A stretch of DNA of 64,000 nucleotides from assembly GCF_002214585.1 (NCBI RefSeq), contig NZ_CP014862.1:1178001-1242000 (forward strand), in the 5' to 3' direction. The position numbers were made by a program, and so were the translations under genes. Source of the stretch: Thermococcus profundus (GTDB taxonomy: Archaea; Methanobacteriota_B; Thermococci; Thermococcales; Thermococcaceae). Of this stretch, positions 30,072 through 38,840 are shown piece after piece (the stretch's first letter is position 1; the number at the start of each line of letters is the position of its first letter). The notes beneath the pieces are model-generated. The model worked only from the letters and a program-made list of their open reading frames with translations, did not search any database and was not told the origin of the DNA.

Positions 30072-31064
30072 ATGCTCGCCGTAAAAGTCCCCAAGCGCGA
30101 AGCAGAGAAGGTTAGAAGAAAGCTCCTCGAACTTGGCGTTCTGGCTAAAGGGTACTCTCCAAAGCGCGAAGGCGATTTTGTGTTCTTCCCCGTCACGGAG
30201 CCGGTCGAGGGATTTGAACTCGTCGAGGCCGAGTTTGAGAAGACCGAAAAAAGGCCCCACAGCTACCGTGAGGTTGTGGAAGTTCCTAACGAGCTGAGGC
30301 CCCTCCTCCCGAGTTCGTTTGACATAATAGGAGACATCGCGATAATCGAGCTCCCGAAGGAACTAATGGAACACGGAAAAGCCATCGGGAAGGCTATCCT
30401 CAAAGTCCACCGCCACATAAAGGCTGTTTTTGCAAAGGGAAGTAAGGTTTCAGGGGAGTACCGCGTGAGGGAATTGATCCATCTGGCGGGTGAGAAAAGA
30501 ACCGAAACGCTCCACCGCGAGAACGGGATAAGGCTGAGGCTCGACGTTGCGAGGGTTTACTACACGCCGAGGCTCGCCACAGAGAGGATGAGGGTCTTCG
30601 AGAAGACCCGGCCGGGAGAGATAGTCTTTGACATGTTCGCCGGCGTTGGACCATACTCAATCCTCCTGGCGAAGAAGGCAAAGCTCGTCTTCGCCTGCGA
30701 CCTCAACCCCTGGGCGATAAAATATCTCGAAGAGAACAGGAGGCTCAACAAAGCTTTCAACGTCATCCCCATCCTTGGAGATGTCAGGAAGGTCGCAGGC
30801 AGGGTGAAGGCCGACCGTGTTGTAATGAACCTCCCCAAGTTCGCGGATATGTTTTTGAAGGAGGCCCTGATGAGCGTTAAATCCGGCGGGGTCGTCCACT
30901 ACTACGGCTTCGGTCCCGAGGAAGATCTTTTCTCCGAGCATGAGGCGAAGATAAAAGCTGTGGCGCGGGAACTGGGGCTAAAAGTGGAGTTCCTCGACGA
31001 GAGGAAGGTCCGTCCTTATGCGCCTAGGCAGTTCAACATCGCGATAGACTTCAGGGTTGAGTGA
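30072..31064 (+). CDS. trm5: tRNA (guanine37-N1)-methyltransferase Trm5
   Basis: A 330-aa class I methyltransferase making m1G37 next to the anticodon, needed to prevent frameshifting and for wyosine synthesis. The SAM site is FDMFAGVGPYSILLAKKA, followed by ACDLNPWAIKYLEEN and the catalytic NLPK (VVMNLPKFADMFL). The NLPK form resembles the archaeal Trm5b class more than Trm5a/Taw22, which also makes imG2. The N-terminal D1 domain (LAVKVPKREAEKVRRKL) is present. TATA (CTTTTTAACC) about 30 bases upstream puts the transcript start very near the ATG, so it is nearly leaderless. Confidence 0.92.
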   Translation: MLAVKVPKREAEKVRRKLLELGVLAKGYSPKREGDFVFFPVTEPVEGFELVEAEFEKTEKRPHSYREVVEVPNELRPLLPSSFDIIGDIAIIELPKELMEHGKAIGKAILKVHRHIKAVFAKGSKVSGEYRVRELIHLAGEKRTETLHRENGIRLRLDVARVYYTPRLATERMRVFEKTRPGEIVFDMFAGVGPYSILLAKKAKLVFACDLNPWAIKYLEENRRLNKAFNVIPILGDVRKVAGRVKADRVVMNLPKFADMFLKEALMSVKSGGVVHYYGFGPEEDLFSEHEAKIKAVARELGLKVEFLDERKVRPYAPRQFNIAIDFRVE

Positions 31065-31097
31065 TGTTTTCTGCACAGAACAATCTTTTTAAATAGA

Positions 31098-31117
31098 ATG
31101 TTTTATGTATAAAACAT
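31098..31117. promoter_or_regulatory. Palindrome over the start of the AAA+ ATPase gene
   Basis: ATGTTTTAT and ATAAAACAT are perfect 9-base arms around a 2-base centre. The palindrome lies just after the TATA element (CTTTTTAAATAG, about 31085-31096) and runs into the ATG of the gene, where a bound dimer would block transcription start. Confidence 0.5.
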
Positions 31118-32384
31118 GATTGAACGTGCAACATGGGAAGAGGTAATCTCGGACTATCTGGAGCTGAAGGTTGAGTATACCAGGCGGGAAATCCAGGTTA
31201 GACTCCCCCGGAGCCGCGCCCTGGCCATTGTCGGGCCGAGGCGTGCTGGAAAGACTTTCTTCCTCTTTCAGCTGTGGGACGAACTCGATCCGGAGAGGGG
31301 AAGAAGCCTCTACGTAAACTTCGAGGATCCACGCCTTATGGGGGCAACCGCTGAGGACTTGATGGAGATGCTGAGGAGCTATTACTCCCTGATGTCCGTT
31401 CCCAAAGGCGAGAAACTCCTTTTCCTGCTCGATGAAGTCCAGGTGGTTGAGGGCTGGGAGCGCTTCGTCAGGTACGCCCTCGATATGGGCCACAGTGTAG
31501 CCCTGACGGGTTCCTCCTCAAAGCTACTCTCAAAGGAGATAGCAACCGTCCTGAGGGGAAGGGCGATAACGGTGAACCTCTACCCCTTTTCGCTCTCGGA
31601 GGTTCTGAGGGTTAAGGGACTTGAGAAAACCCTTCCTGGTCTTGAGGTAAGGGGAAAGCTCTTGGGAGCCGTACGGGAATGCCTCGAGTGGGGCTGCTAT
31701 CCGGAAGTCGTCTTTCAGCAGGAGCTCAGGCGCGAGATTCTGCGCGAGATCCTTGACGTCACAATTTACCGCGACGTTGTCGAGAGGTGGCGCGTTGACA
31801 ACCTCAAAGCGCTGAGATTTCTCTTCAAGCTCCTGGCATCATCAAGCCACACCTCGATAACCAAGCTCCACTCCACTATGAAGAGCCTGGGCATAGCTGT
31901 CGGAAAGCCAACGCTGGCCAATTACGTTGAGTACCTCAGCGACGCCCTGGTTGTGTTCCCGCTCAGGGCCCACGTGAAGTCCGAAAAGAAGAAAGAACTC
32001 CTCGGCTTCAAGCCGTACTTCGTTGACAACGGCCTGCTCCATGTTCTCGGAGTCAGCGACCGCGGGAGGCTCCTGGAGAATCTCGTGTTCACCGAGCTTC
32101 TCAAGCGTGATCTCACGCCGAACGAGGACTTCTTCTTCTACGTAACCGGGGGTGGAGGGGAGGTTGACTTCATAATCCCCGGGGAGGAGCTGATACAGGT
32201 CTCGTGGAAACTCCATCCGGAAAACAGGGAGAGGGAGCTATCGGCACTTATTGAAGCCTCTGCCGAAACAGGGATTAGAGAGCTAACGGTGGTCACGTGG
32301 GAAAAGGGGAAAGAGCGGATTGCTAAGCCCGGGGGACGCGTTATCAGGCTTCTGTCCGTGGAGGAATGGATAAAGAAAGGGTAG
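31116..32384 (+). CDS. AAA+ ATPase with DUF4143 C-terminal domain
   Basis: 422 aa. Walker A is GPRRAGKT at about residues 40-47, Walker B LLFLLDEVQ; TGSSSKLLSKE is the sensor region. The C-terminal half carries a helix-turn-helix and the PD-(D/E)XK-like DUF4143 fold (DNGLLHVLG, LLENLVFTELLKR, GGGGEVDFII, IQVSWKL). These archaeal ATPases are common, variable between strains and often mobile; their function is unknown, though some behave as toxin-like or defence genes. A palindrome lies over the start codon. Confidence 0.85.
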   Translation: MIERATWEEVISDYLELKVEYTRREIQVRLPRSRALAIVGPRRAGKTFFLFQLWDELDPERGRSLYVNFEDPRLMGATAEDLMEMLRSYYSLMSVPKGEKLLFLLDEVQVVEGWERFVRYALDMGHSVALTGSSSKLLSKEIATVLRGRAITVNLYPFSLSEVLRVKGLEKTLPGLEVRGKLLGAVRECLEWGCYPEVVFQQELRREILREILDVTIYRDVVERWRVDNLKALRFLFKLLASSSHTSITKLHSTMKSLGIAVGKPTLANYVEYLSDALVVFPLRAHVKSEKKKELLGFKPYFVDNGLLHVLGVSDRGRLLENLVFTELLKRDLTPNEDFFFYVTGGGGEVDFIIPGEELIQVSWKLHPENRERELSALIEASAETGIRELTVVTWEKGKERIAKPGGRVIRLLSVEEWIKKG

Positions 32385-33710
32385 TCACTTCCCCGCTATC
32401 TTAACTCCCTCGAACTTTATGTGGGGCGTTATCATCGTGGCCATGAAGGGCATGATCGTCTGCTCCTTGGTGACTTCACTAGCCTGCTGGAGAAGCTCGT
32501 AGACGTTACCCGCTATCAGGAAGACGCTCGCACCCTTAACCTCGCCGTCCTCTATGAGGAAGGCTGGATTTGCCGTTACCGCGAAGTTTCCGTTGTCCGG
32601 GTTGCTTGAGTGCGCACCCTGGAGGCCGTCAACGAGGTAGCCCCTATCTATTTCGGAGATTATGTCCTCAAGGGGGCGCTTGCCGTTCTCGATGACGACG
32701 CTGTGGAAGCCTATGCTTATTCCGCCGCTCTTCGTGTCCCTCTTTCCGTTTCCGGTGCTCTCAGTGCCGTAAACCTTTGCCCAGTAGTTGTCCCAGACGA
32801 AGCCCTTGAAGGTTCCGTTTTCAATGAGAACGTTCTTCCTCGTCGGGACGCCTTCACCGTCCGCTATAACAGGTTCAAGGGAGAGCGGGTGGAACGGGTC
32901 GTCGTAGAGGGTAATTACATCACTCGCTATCTTCTCCCCAACCTTTCCGGCGAGCGGCGTGGTCTCCTTGACTAAGCGTTCACCGCTGAAGGCCGGAAGC
33001 AGGGCATAACTGAAGAGCCCGGCAATCGCCCACGGGCCGAGGATCAGCGGCACTTCCTCGTTCTTGCTCGGCAGGACGTTGTAGGCCCACTGGACCTTCT
33101 GGGCGGCTCTCTCAACAACCCCCTCAACGTCGAGGTTGAGGTCTCTCCTCGCGTCGAAGTCGAATATCCCCGGTGTTACAACGCTTCCCTTCCTCCCGAC
33201 GAACTCGAGGAAGAAGAACGCCGCTCCGCCCTCTTGGGAGACATCTATCCCATGGGAGTTAAGGATTCTCCTCTCCTCCCAGCTCACGCCGCCCTCACCG
33301 CCGGCAACGACGAGGTTCTCGTCCTTCTCGCGGGCGAGCTTGACACCTTTGACCAGCATATCAACGAGGGCATCAGGCGAGGCCTCCTTGAGCTCGTAGT
33401 TAGGCTTCGGCTTCTCCCTGTATTTTCCGGGCCCTGGCAGGGAGACCCACTTTTCGTCGGGGGAATTAAGCTTCGCCATCTTGGCAGCCTGCTCTATGGC
33501 CTCCTTTACCTTCTCGGGCTCGTCGCTGTCTACAATAGCTAGCCCGAGGCGCTTGTCCTTGATTCCGCGAATTATCGTTAAGGCTCCGCTCCTCGTCGAG
33601 GCCATCGAAATCTCGTTGAGCTCAACACTAGCCGAGACATCCCTTGAGCGGTAAACGGCTATCTCAAGCTCGTCGAAAAACTTCTCGCCGAAGCGTATGA
33701 GATTCTCCAT
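32385..33710 (-). CDS. tldE: TldE/PmbA-family metalloprotease subunit
   Basis: A 441-aa partner of TldD that lacks the HExxxH zinc site itself. Visible are MENLIRFGEKF at the start, SASVELNEISMASTRSGAL, DARRDLNLDVEGVVERAAQK, and the C-terminal block TGNFAVTANPAF-like sequence DNGNFAVTANPAFLIEDGEV. With TldD it forms a heterodimeric peptidase degrading unfolded peptides or maturing ribosomal peptides in other organisms. The start is ATG at 33710, four bases after GGTGAT. It follows tldD by ten bases in the same transcript. Confidence 0.92.
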   Translation of the reverse strand: MENLIRFGEKFFDELEIAVYRSRDVSASVELNEISMASTRSGALTIIRGIKDKRLGLAIVDSDEPEKVKEAIEQAAKMAKLNSPDEKWVSLPGPGKYREKPKPNYELKEASPDALVDMLVKGVKLAREKDENLVVAGGEGGVSWEERRILNSHGIDVSQEGGAAFFFLEFVGRKGSVVTPGIFDFDARRDLNLDVEGVVERAAQKVQWAYNVLPSKNEEVPLILGPWAIAGLFSYALLPAFSGERLVKETTPLAGKVGEKIASDVITLYDDPFHPLSLEPVIADGEGVPTRKNVLIENGTFKGFVWDNYWAKVYGTESTGNGKRDTKSGGISIGFHSVVIENGKRPLEDIISEIDRGYLVDGLQGAHSSNPDNGNFAVTANPAFLIEDGEVKGASVFLIAGNVYELLQQASEVTKEQTIMPFMATMITPHIKFEGVKIAGK

Positions 33711-33720
33711 CTCCATCACC

Positions 33721-35088
33721 TCAACCGATGATTATTCCTCCGTCGAAGCGCATGTGCGGGCCACCCGAGCTGACGAAGGCAGTCTGCCCCTTACCGCAGA
33801 AGCCGACCTCAATGCCGAAGTCCTTGCCAACCGCTGAAATCTTCTTGAGCGCCTCGATGGCGACTCCAGTGATTGAGGTGTCCCTTATCGGCTCGGCGAT
33901 TTCGCCGTTCCTGATTACGTAGCCCTCCTGGATTCCGACCTGGAAGGCGCTGTTCAGCTGAGCCTGACCACCGCGGAAGTCAACGACGTAGTAGCCGAAC
34001 TTGATGTCCTCTATCAGCTCTTCAAAGGAGTGGTCACCGGGCTCGAAGAGCGTGTTGCGCATCCTGATTATCGGCGGGTAGCGGTAGCTCTCAGCCCTTG
34101 CATGCCCGTTCGGCTCCATACCCCACTTAGCAGCATACTCGCGGTTGAGCATAATCTGCTTGAGGATTCCGTTCTCGATGATGTGGATGTCTTTAACCGG
34201 AACGCCCTCGTCATCATAGCGGTCGTTTCCAAAGCCCCCATCCACGTAGCGCTCGCTCATCGTTACGTACTCTGGAGCTATCTGCTTGCCGATTAAGTCC
34301 TTGAACGGCGAGTTTATCGTCAGGTCAGCCTCGGCAAGGTGGCCAAGGGCCTCGTGCGCTATGATTCCGACCACTATCGGACCGGCAACGATGGGGAACT
34401 CACCGCGCTTCGGAGCTACACCCTTGAGCTGGCTCCACATCTTTCTCTTCAGTCTCTCGGCTACTTTCTCGTTGGGCTCTCTCTCGGTCATGAGCTCCCA
34501 TCCGTAGTCGACGGCCCCAATGCTGTCCCTCGCCATGGCAAGCTTCCCATCGGCCTTGCCGGTAACGTAGGCCCCCTGGTAGAGGTAGTTGTAGTCCCAC
34601 TCTATCCTCGTGCCTTCATTGGTGAGGAGGATCTTCTTACCTCCGCCATCCTCGTAGCGTATCTGGACGCTCTTAACCGCCTCGTCCTCCTTGAGAAGCT
34701 TCTCCAGCTCGCGGAGGTGGTTCACCTTCTCCTCGATGTCGACTTCCCTCGGCTTGACCTTCATTCCGCTCTCAACGAAGTCCTCGACAGGCTTTATCTC
34801 TGCCAGCTCTATCTTCTCCTTCTTCGTCTGTGCTGCGGCTTTAGCTAACTTGTAAGCCTCTTCAATCTTCTTCTCGAGGTCGGTCAAATCGCTGGTTGAA
34901 GCGAACCCCCACGCTCCATCAGCTAGAACCCTAATCGCCAGCCCACGGTGGAGCTTTCCGGTAAAGCTCGTAAAAACACCGTCCTTGAGACCGAGCGTTG
35001 TCTTCTTCAGATCCTCATAGCGGAGCTCTATGTACTCCGCCTTTAGATTGTCCTCAGCCCATCGAAGGGCCTTTTCAAGTGCCTCCAT
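33721..35088 (-). CDS. tldD: TldD metalloprotease
   Basis: A 455-aa zinc protease. HEALGHLAEAD gives the HExxxH metal site in the conserved IIAHEALGH block; a third ligand is expected in the C-terminal Cys region (VGFCGKGQ). Other family marks are RGLAIRVLADGAWGFASTSDL and RYVDGGFGNDRYDDEG. ATG at 35088 follows GGTGATGACC. A minus-strand TATA (CTTTTATATCC, about 35130-35140) drives tldD-tldE. The divergent cupin gene uses the rest of the spacer. The substrate in thermococci is unknown. Confidence 0.93.
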   Translation of the reverse strand: MEALEKALRWAEDNLKAEYIELRYEDLKKTTLGLKDGVFTSFTGKLHRGLAIRVLADGAWGFASTSDLTDLEKKIEEAYKLAKAAAQTKKEKIELAEIKPVEDFVESGMKVKPREVDIEEKVNHLRELEKLLKEDEAVKSVQIRYEDGGGKKILLTNEGTRIEWDYNYLYQGAYVTGKADGKLAMARDSIGAVDYGWELMTEREPNEKVAERLKRKMWSQLKGVAPKRGEFPIVAGPIVVGIIAHEALGHLAEADLTINSPFKDLIGKQIAPEYVTMSERYVDGGFGNDRYDDEGVPVKDIHIIENGILKQIMLNREYAAKWGMEPNGHARAESYRYPPIIRMRNTLFEPGDHSFEELIEDIKFGYYVVDFRGGQAQLNSAFQVGIQEGYVIRNGEIAEPIRDTSITGVAIEALKKISAVGKDFGIEVGFCGKGQTAFVSSGGPHMRFDGGIIIG

Positions 35089-35214
35089 GGTCATCACCGT
35101 TGATGTTTGTCCAAGGTATGTTCTCCCCAGGATATAAAAGTCTTTTGAGGGCTTCGATGTGAGTCGAAATGGAAAGCTTTTCAACCTCAAACGAAATTTT
35201 AGGTTGGTGATGGA

Positions 35215-35559
35215 ATGAAAGCCGAAATCAAAAACCTCATCGACCGCGGAACATACCGAAAACTCCCGCTCTTCGATGGGGAACTGCCGGAGGGGAGCTA
35301 CGCCCAGATAGTAGAGGTCAAACCGGGGCAGACGGTTAAGAAGCACTACCACGAGCGCCAGTACGAGCTGTTCTACATTATCAGCGGCGAGGCAAAGCTT
35401 GGAATAGGGGATACCGAATACCTGGCAAGGCCTGGAGACATTTTCCTCGTCAAGCCGAAGACCGTTCACTGGGTCGTCAACGAGAGGGACGAGCCGTTCA
35501 GGCTCTTCGTCGTCAAGCTGAACTACTACGGCGACGACTCGGTATGGCTGGAGGAGTGA
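35215..35559 (+). CDS. Small cupin-domain protein
   Basis: A 114-aa beta-barrel protein. KKHYHERQYELFYIISGEAKL is cupin motif 1 with its His and Glu metal ligands, and PGDIFLVKPKTVHWVVN is motif 2 with the last His. It could bind Mn, Zn or Fe and a small acidic or sugar ligand; no reaction can be assigned. GGTTGGTGATGGA precedes the ATG. The aspartate racemase-like gene follows 17 bases after its stop on the same strand, so the two may share a transcript. Confidence 0.82.
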   Translation: MKAEIKNLIDRGTYRKLPLFDGELPEGSYAQIVEVKPGQTVKKHYHERQYELFYIISGEAKLGIGDTEYLARPGDIFLVKPKTVHWVVNERDEPFRLFVVKLNYYGDDSVWLEE

Positions 35560-35576
35560 CGTAAGCTGGTGGGATC

Positions 35577-36275
35577 ATGAAAGAGCGTGTTATTGGCATT
35601 CTGGGCGGGATGGGACCTTTAGCGACGGCCGACCTTTTCAGGCGGATAGTCGAGAAAACGCCCGCGAAGCGCGACCAGGACCATCCGAGGATAATCATCT
35701 ACGACAACCCAAAGATACCGGACAGGACTGCCTTCATCCTTGGAAAAGGCAAGGATCCGAGGCCGGAACTCATAGCCAGCGCCAGAAAACTCGAAAGCTG
35801 GGGCGCGGACTTCATAATAATGCCCTGCAACACGGCGCACTTCTTCGCGGAGACAATCCAGAGGGCGATAGGGGTTCCGCTCGTCAGCATGATAGAGGAG
35901 ACGGCGAAAACCGTCAAGGGGATGGGACTGAGAAAAGTCGGTCTGCTCGCCACCGACGGAACCATAAAGGGCCTCGTCTACCACAGGGCGCTCCTGAAAC
36001 ACGGCGTCCAGATAGCGGTACCCAACAGGAAAGATCAGGGACTCGTTATGAAGGCCATCTACGATGGGGTGAAAGCTGGGGACATCGAGACGGGCAGGAG
36101 ACTGCTTCTGGAAGTGGCGAAGAGGCTGGAAAAGCGCTCCGACGGCATCATAGCCGGCTGCACTGAGGTGAGCGTGGCGTTAAGGCCGGGGGATTTAAGG
36201 GTCCCCCTCATCGACCCGATGGACGTGATAGCAGAAAAAGCAGTAAAGCTGGCCCTTGGCCTTGAGGACTTCTAA
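35577..36275 (+). CDS. Aspartate/glutamate racemase family protein
   Basis: A 232-aa cofactor-free racemase. Two catalytic cysteines sit in the usual places: [11 protein letters not shown] and [12 protein letters not shown]. The N-terminal [15 protein letters not shown] is the family opening. Pyrococcus has such an aspartate racemase, making D-aspartate; glutamate or hydantoin specificity is possible. GGTGGGATC precedes the ATG. The 3' end overlaps the end of the convergent corA gene by four bases. Confidence 0.88.
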   Translation: MKERVIGILGGMGPLATADLFRRIVEKTPAKRDQDHPRIIIYDNPKIPDRTAFILGKGKDPRPELIASARKLESWGADFIIMPCNTAHFFAETIQRAIGVPLVSMIEETAKTVKGMGLRKVGLLATDGTIKGLVYHRALLKHGVQIAVPNRKDQGLVMKAIYDGVKAGDIETGRRLLLEVAKRLEKRSDGIIAGCTEVSVALRPGDLRVPLIDPMDVIAEKAVKLALGLEDF

Positions 36276-37240
36276 ATCCACCCCTTTCTCCTGAAGTACA
36301 CCAGCATGCCGAGGGCGATGCCAAGCATTAGGAGCAAAACCACCGGGTAGCCGTAGCGCCACTGAAGCTCGGGCATGTGCCGGAAGTTCATTCCGTAGAG
36401 GCCGGTTATGAAGGTCAGGGGGATGAATATCGTCGAGACAACAGTAAGGATCCTCATGACCTCGTTGGTCCGCATCGAGATTGTGGAGTAGTAGAACTCA
36501 ACGAGGCTGTCCGCGAGCTCTTTCTGGGTTTCGATGATACCGAGAATATCACGCACGTGGTCGTGGAGTTCCTCAAACTGCTTTGCTGTTTCATCCCCAA
36601 AGAAGCTCGCTCCCTCCATCCTGAGCCGTCTGAAGAACTCTAGGAGGGGAAAAACTGTGCGCCTCATGAAAAGGACCTCGCGTCTCATGTGGTGGATCTT
36701 TTTAAGGATCACCTGGTCGGGTTTCCTGAGGATCAGGGATTCGGTTTTCTCCATCTCGGCGCTTATGCGCTCCAATATTGGGACATAGTTTTCTACTATG
36801 GCTTCCAGGAGCGCAAAGAGGAGGTAGTCGGCGCCGCGCTTTCTAATGAGTCCCTCCCCCTCGCGGATCCTCTCGCGAACTCTGTTGAACACGTCCCCCT
36901 TTACCTCCTGAATCGTTACAAGGACGTTGCCCCTAAGGATGAGACCGATCTTCTCCCTCTTCAGACCTCCCTCCACCTCGTAAACCTGGTGGAGAAGAAG
37001 AAAGAGGTGATCGTCGAAGAACATGGCCCTGACCTCTGGGGCCTTTCTCCTCATGGCCCGCACGATGGTTTCATTGAGTTTGAAGTACTCCCCTATGGAC
37101 TCTATCTCCTCGAGGCCGGTTACGTTTACCCAGACCACAGGATAATCGAGGTACCTTTCGAGCTCCTCCAGCGATCCAAGCTTCCTGCTCATGAAGTCCT
37201 CATTGGAGTACGCTATCAGGGTTATCCCCGGCTCGGCCAT
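36272..37240 (-). CDS. corA: CorA-family divalent cation (Mg2+/Co2+) channel
   Basis: A 322-aa protein with a large cytoplasmic N-terminal domain and two C-terminal membrane helices. The selectivity motif YGMNF ends TM1 ([21 protein letters not shown]); TM2 is [21 protein letters not shown] with a basic RRKG tail. The long stalk helix around [21 protein letters not shown] is visible. ATG at 37240 overlaps the stop of the upstream CGP-CTERM gene by one base (TAATG). Magnesium uptake is the normal role. Confidence 0.93.
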   Translation of the reverse strand: MAEPGITLIAYSNEDFMSRKLGSLEELERYLDYPVVWVNVTGLEEIESIGEYFKLNETIVRAMRRKAPEVRAMFFDDHLFLLLHQVYEVEGGLKREKIGLILRGNVLVTIQEVKGDVFNRVRERIREGEGLIRKRGADYLLFALLEAIVENYVPILERISAEMEKTESLILRKPDQVILKKIHHMRREVLFMRRTVFPLLEFFRRLRMEGASFFGDETAKQFEELHDHVRDILGIIETQKELADSLVEFYYSTISMRTNEVMRILTVVSTIFIPLTFITGLYGMNFRHMPELQWRYGYPVVLLLMLGIALGMLVYFRRKGWI

Positions 37241-38760
37241 TATTCTCCTCTCCTTCTGAGGAGGAGCGGTACGATAGCTAGTCCAATGAGAGCGGCAGGA
37301 CCGCAGATTCCCCCACCACCCTTCTTGCTGGAAGTAGTGGTGGTCGTTGTCGTAGTCGGCCCAGAAGTCGTCGTGGTATCCTCGCCGAGCGGGGCGGTAG
37401 TCGAGATAATGCCAGTTGTCGTCGTGGTCGCGGTTGAGGAAGTGGTCGTTGTCGTTTGAGCCTGGGAGCATGCGTTCAGGATCTCCTCGTTAAGGTTCTT
37501 GGTATTGAGTTTCGCCGCCCTGGCCACCACGCTAACACTCGGGGGGTTGCTTACCGCGGCCCCCTCCGCAACGGATATGTTAGCGTCCATCACCTTGAAC
37601 GGGGGCCTCCTGAATGCCAGGGAACAACCGCTTCCCAGATCATCGAGGCTCACGTCTCTCAGGATCCCGATTAGGGGATAGTTTTTCACCAGGTTTCCGA
37701 GCTGGTTTGCCTTTCCGTCCACTCCTCCAGCCAGAACGAGTTCACCGTTGGGACCGCTCGTCAGGGCCCTTATCCAGTCCATCCCTGCCCCTCCGAACGT
37801 GATCCACCTCTTAACGTCTCCCCACGTGTCCATAACCACCAGCCAGGCCTGGGCTTCCCCGGTTGAATACGATATGCCCCCGAGAACGAGATCCCCCGAG
37901 GGCAGGAGGGTGACGGCGTTTGCCCATTCCTCCATTGGACTGCCCACAGCTTTGGCCCACTTAACCCTGCCCGAGAGATCTGTTCTGACGACTAGGAGGT
38001 CAACCGCCCCGGAGCCGAAGGACGAGGTGTAGCCGACCAAGGTCACCCCAGCTCCGTCCAGCTCGGCGTCGTAGAGCTTTTCAGTGCCGTTTCCGCCGTA
38101 TGTCCTCTGCCATACCACCTTTCCATCGGGCGTTATCTGTGCAAGCCAGAAGTCTGGAGAGCCAGTTTTAGGGGAGTTTTTTATCCCCGCGATGAATATC
38201 TGACCCCCCGGAAGGGCCATTATCTTCACCGGTAAGGCGGTTTCGTTGGGCGTCAGCAGGTATGCCCCTCTAACGTTTCCATCCTGATCCAGGGACAGAA
38301 GTGTGGGAATCCCAGACGTCGAGGAAACGGCCAGGAAGCCATTTGAATACGGGACGATCGAATAGACCATGTCAACGTTGTACACCTTACTCCAGAGGGC
38401 GCTTCCGTCAGACCCTACCCGGAACACCCATCCGCCCCCAAGGGAGGTGCTTCCACCTGTGACCACGGAGCTCCCATCGGGCAGGGCCTTAAGGGAGTAG
38501 AGGATGTCCCTCCCGCTTCCACCGTAGGCCTTTGCCCATCTAAGGGTCCCGTTGGGAGTGAGGGCCATTAGAAACGCGTCGAAGTCCCCAAGACCGGTTC
38601 CGTTTGAGATCCCTCCGATTATTACACTCCCCCCGGAAGAATCGGCCGCTATTGGTGATGTGAGGCCGGGCATCTTCACTTCGATGAAGGAAGCCCCCGA
38701 GAACCCGGTGAACAGAAGCAGGATCATGACCGAACCTATGAGAGCAATCCTCCCCTTCAA
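37240..38760 (-). CDS. Secreted beta-propeller-like protein with CGP-CTERM anchor
   Basis: 506 aa. An N-terminal hydrophobic signal (IALIGSVMILLLFTGFSGA) is followed by repeats of about 50 residues with GG(I/S)S, LRWAKAYGG, VWQRTYGG, VKWAKAVG and similar motifs, a propeller of the delta-60/SBBP type. A Thr-rich linker follows, then GGGGICGPAALIGLAIVPLLLRRRGE, the CGP-CTERM sorting signal known from Thermococcales. The protein should be displayed on the cell surface; its ligand is unknown. The start is probably TTG at 38760, after GGAGGTG. The 3' end is nearly the same as in the next gene. Confidence 0.85.
   Translation of the reverse strand: MKGRIALIGSVMILLLFTGFSGASFIEVKMPGLTSPIAADSSGGSVIIGGISNGTGLGDFDAFLMALTPNGTLRWAKAYGGSGRDILYSLKALPDGSSVVTGGSTSLGGGWVFRVGSDGSALWSKVYNVDMVYSIVPYSNGFLAVSSTSGIPTLLSLDQDGNVRGAYLLTPNETALPVKIMALPGGQIFIAGIKNSPKTGSPDFWLAQITPDGKVVWQRTYGGNGTEKLYDAELDGAGVTLVGYTSSFGSGAVDLLVVRTDLSGRVKWAKAVGSPMEEWANAVTLLPSGDLVLGGISYSTGEAQAWLVVMDTWGDVKRWITFGGAGMDWIRALTSGPNGELVLAGGVDGKANQLGNLVKNYPLIGILRDVSLDDLGSGCSLAFRRPPFKVMDANISVAEGAAVSNPPSVSVVARAAKLNTKNLNEEILNACSQAQTTTTTSSTATTTTTGIISTTAPLGEDTTTTSGPTTTTTTTTSSKKGGGGICGPAALIGLAIVPLLLRRRGE
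37253..37377 (-). repeat. Near-identical CGP-CTERM coding segment, copy 1
   Basis: This segment matches 38851-38975 in the same orientation with about eight mismatches in 125 bases. It encodes the end of the Thr-rich linker and the sorting signal. DNA identity is well above that of the rest of the two genes, so recent duplication or gene conversion is likely. Confidence 0.8.
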
Positions 38761-38840
38761 AAGACACACCTCCAGGGGAAGAGAGGCAAGGGAAATAAAA
38801 AGTTTGCTGAATTTACCAAAAATGGAAGAACGGGAAAAAC

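Noticed and set aside
37350-37470. GTC/GTG-rich low-complexity DNA that could pass for a satellite or CRISPR-like repeat
   Set aside because: It is the codon-degenerate Thr-rich linker of the two surface proteins, with no constant repeat and spacer length.
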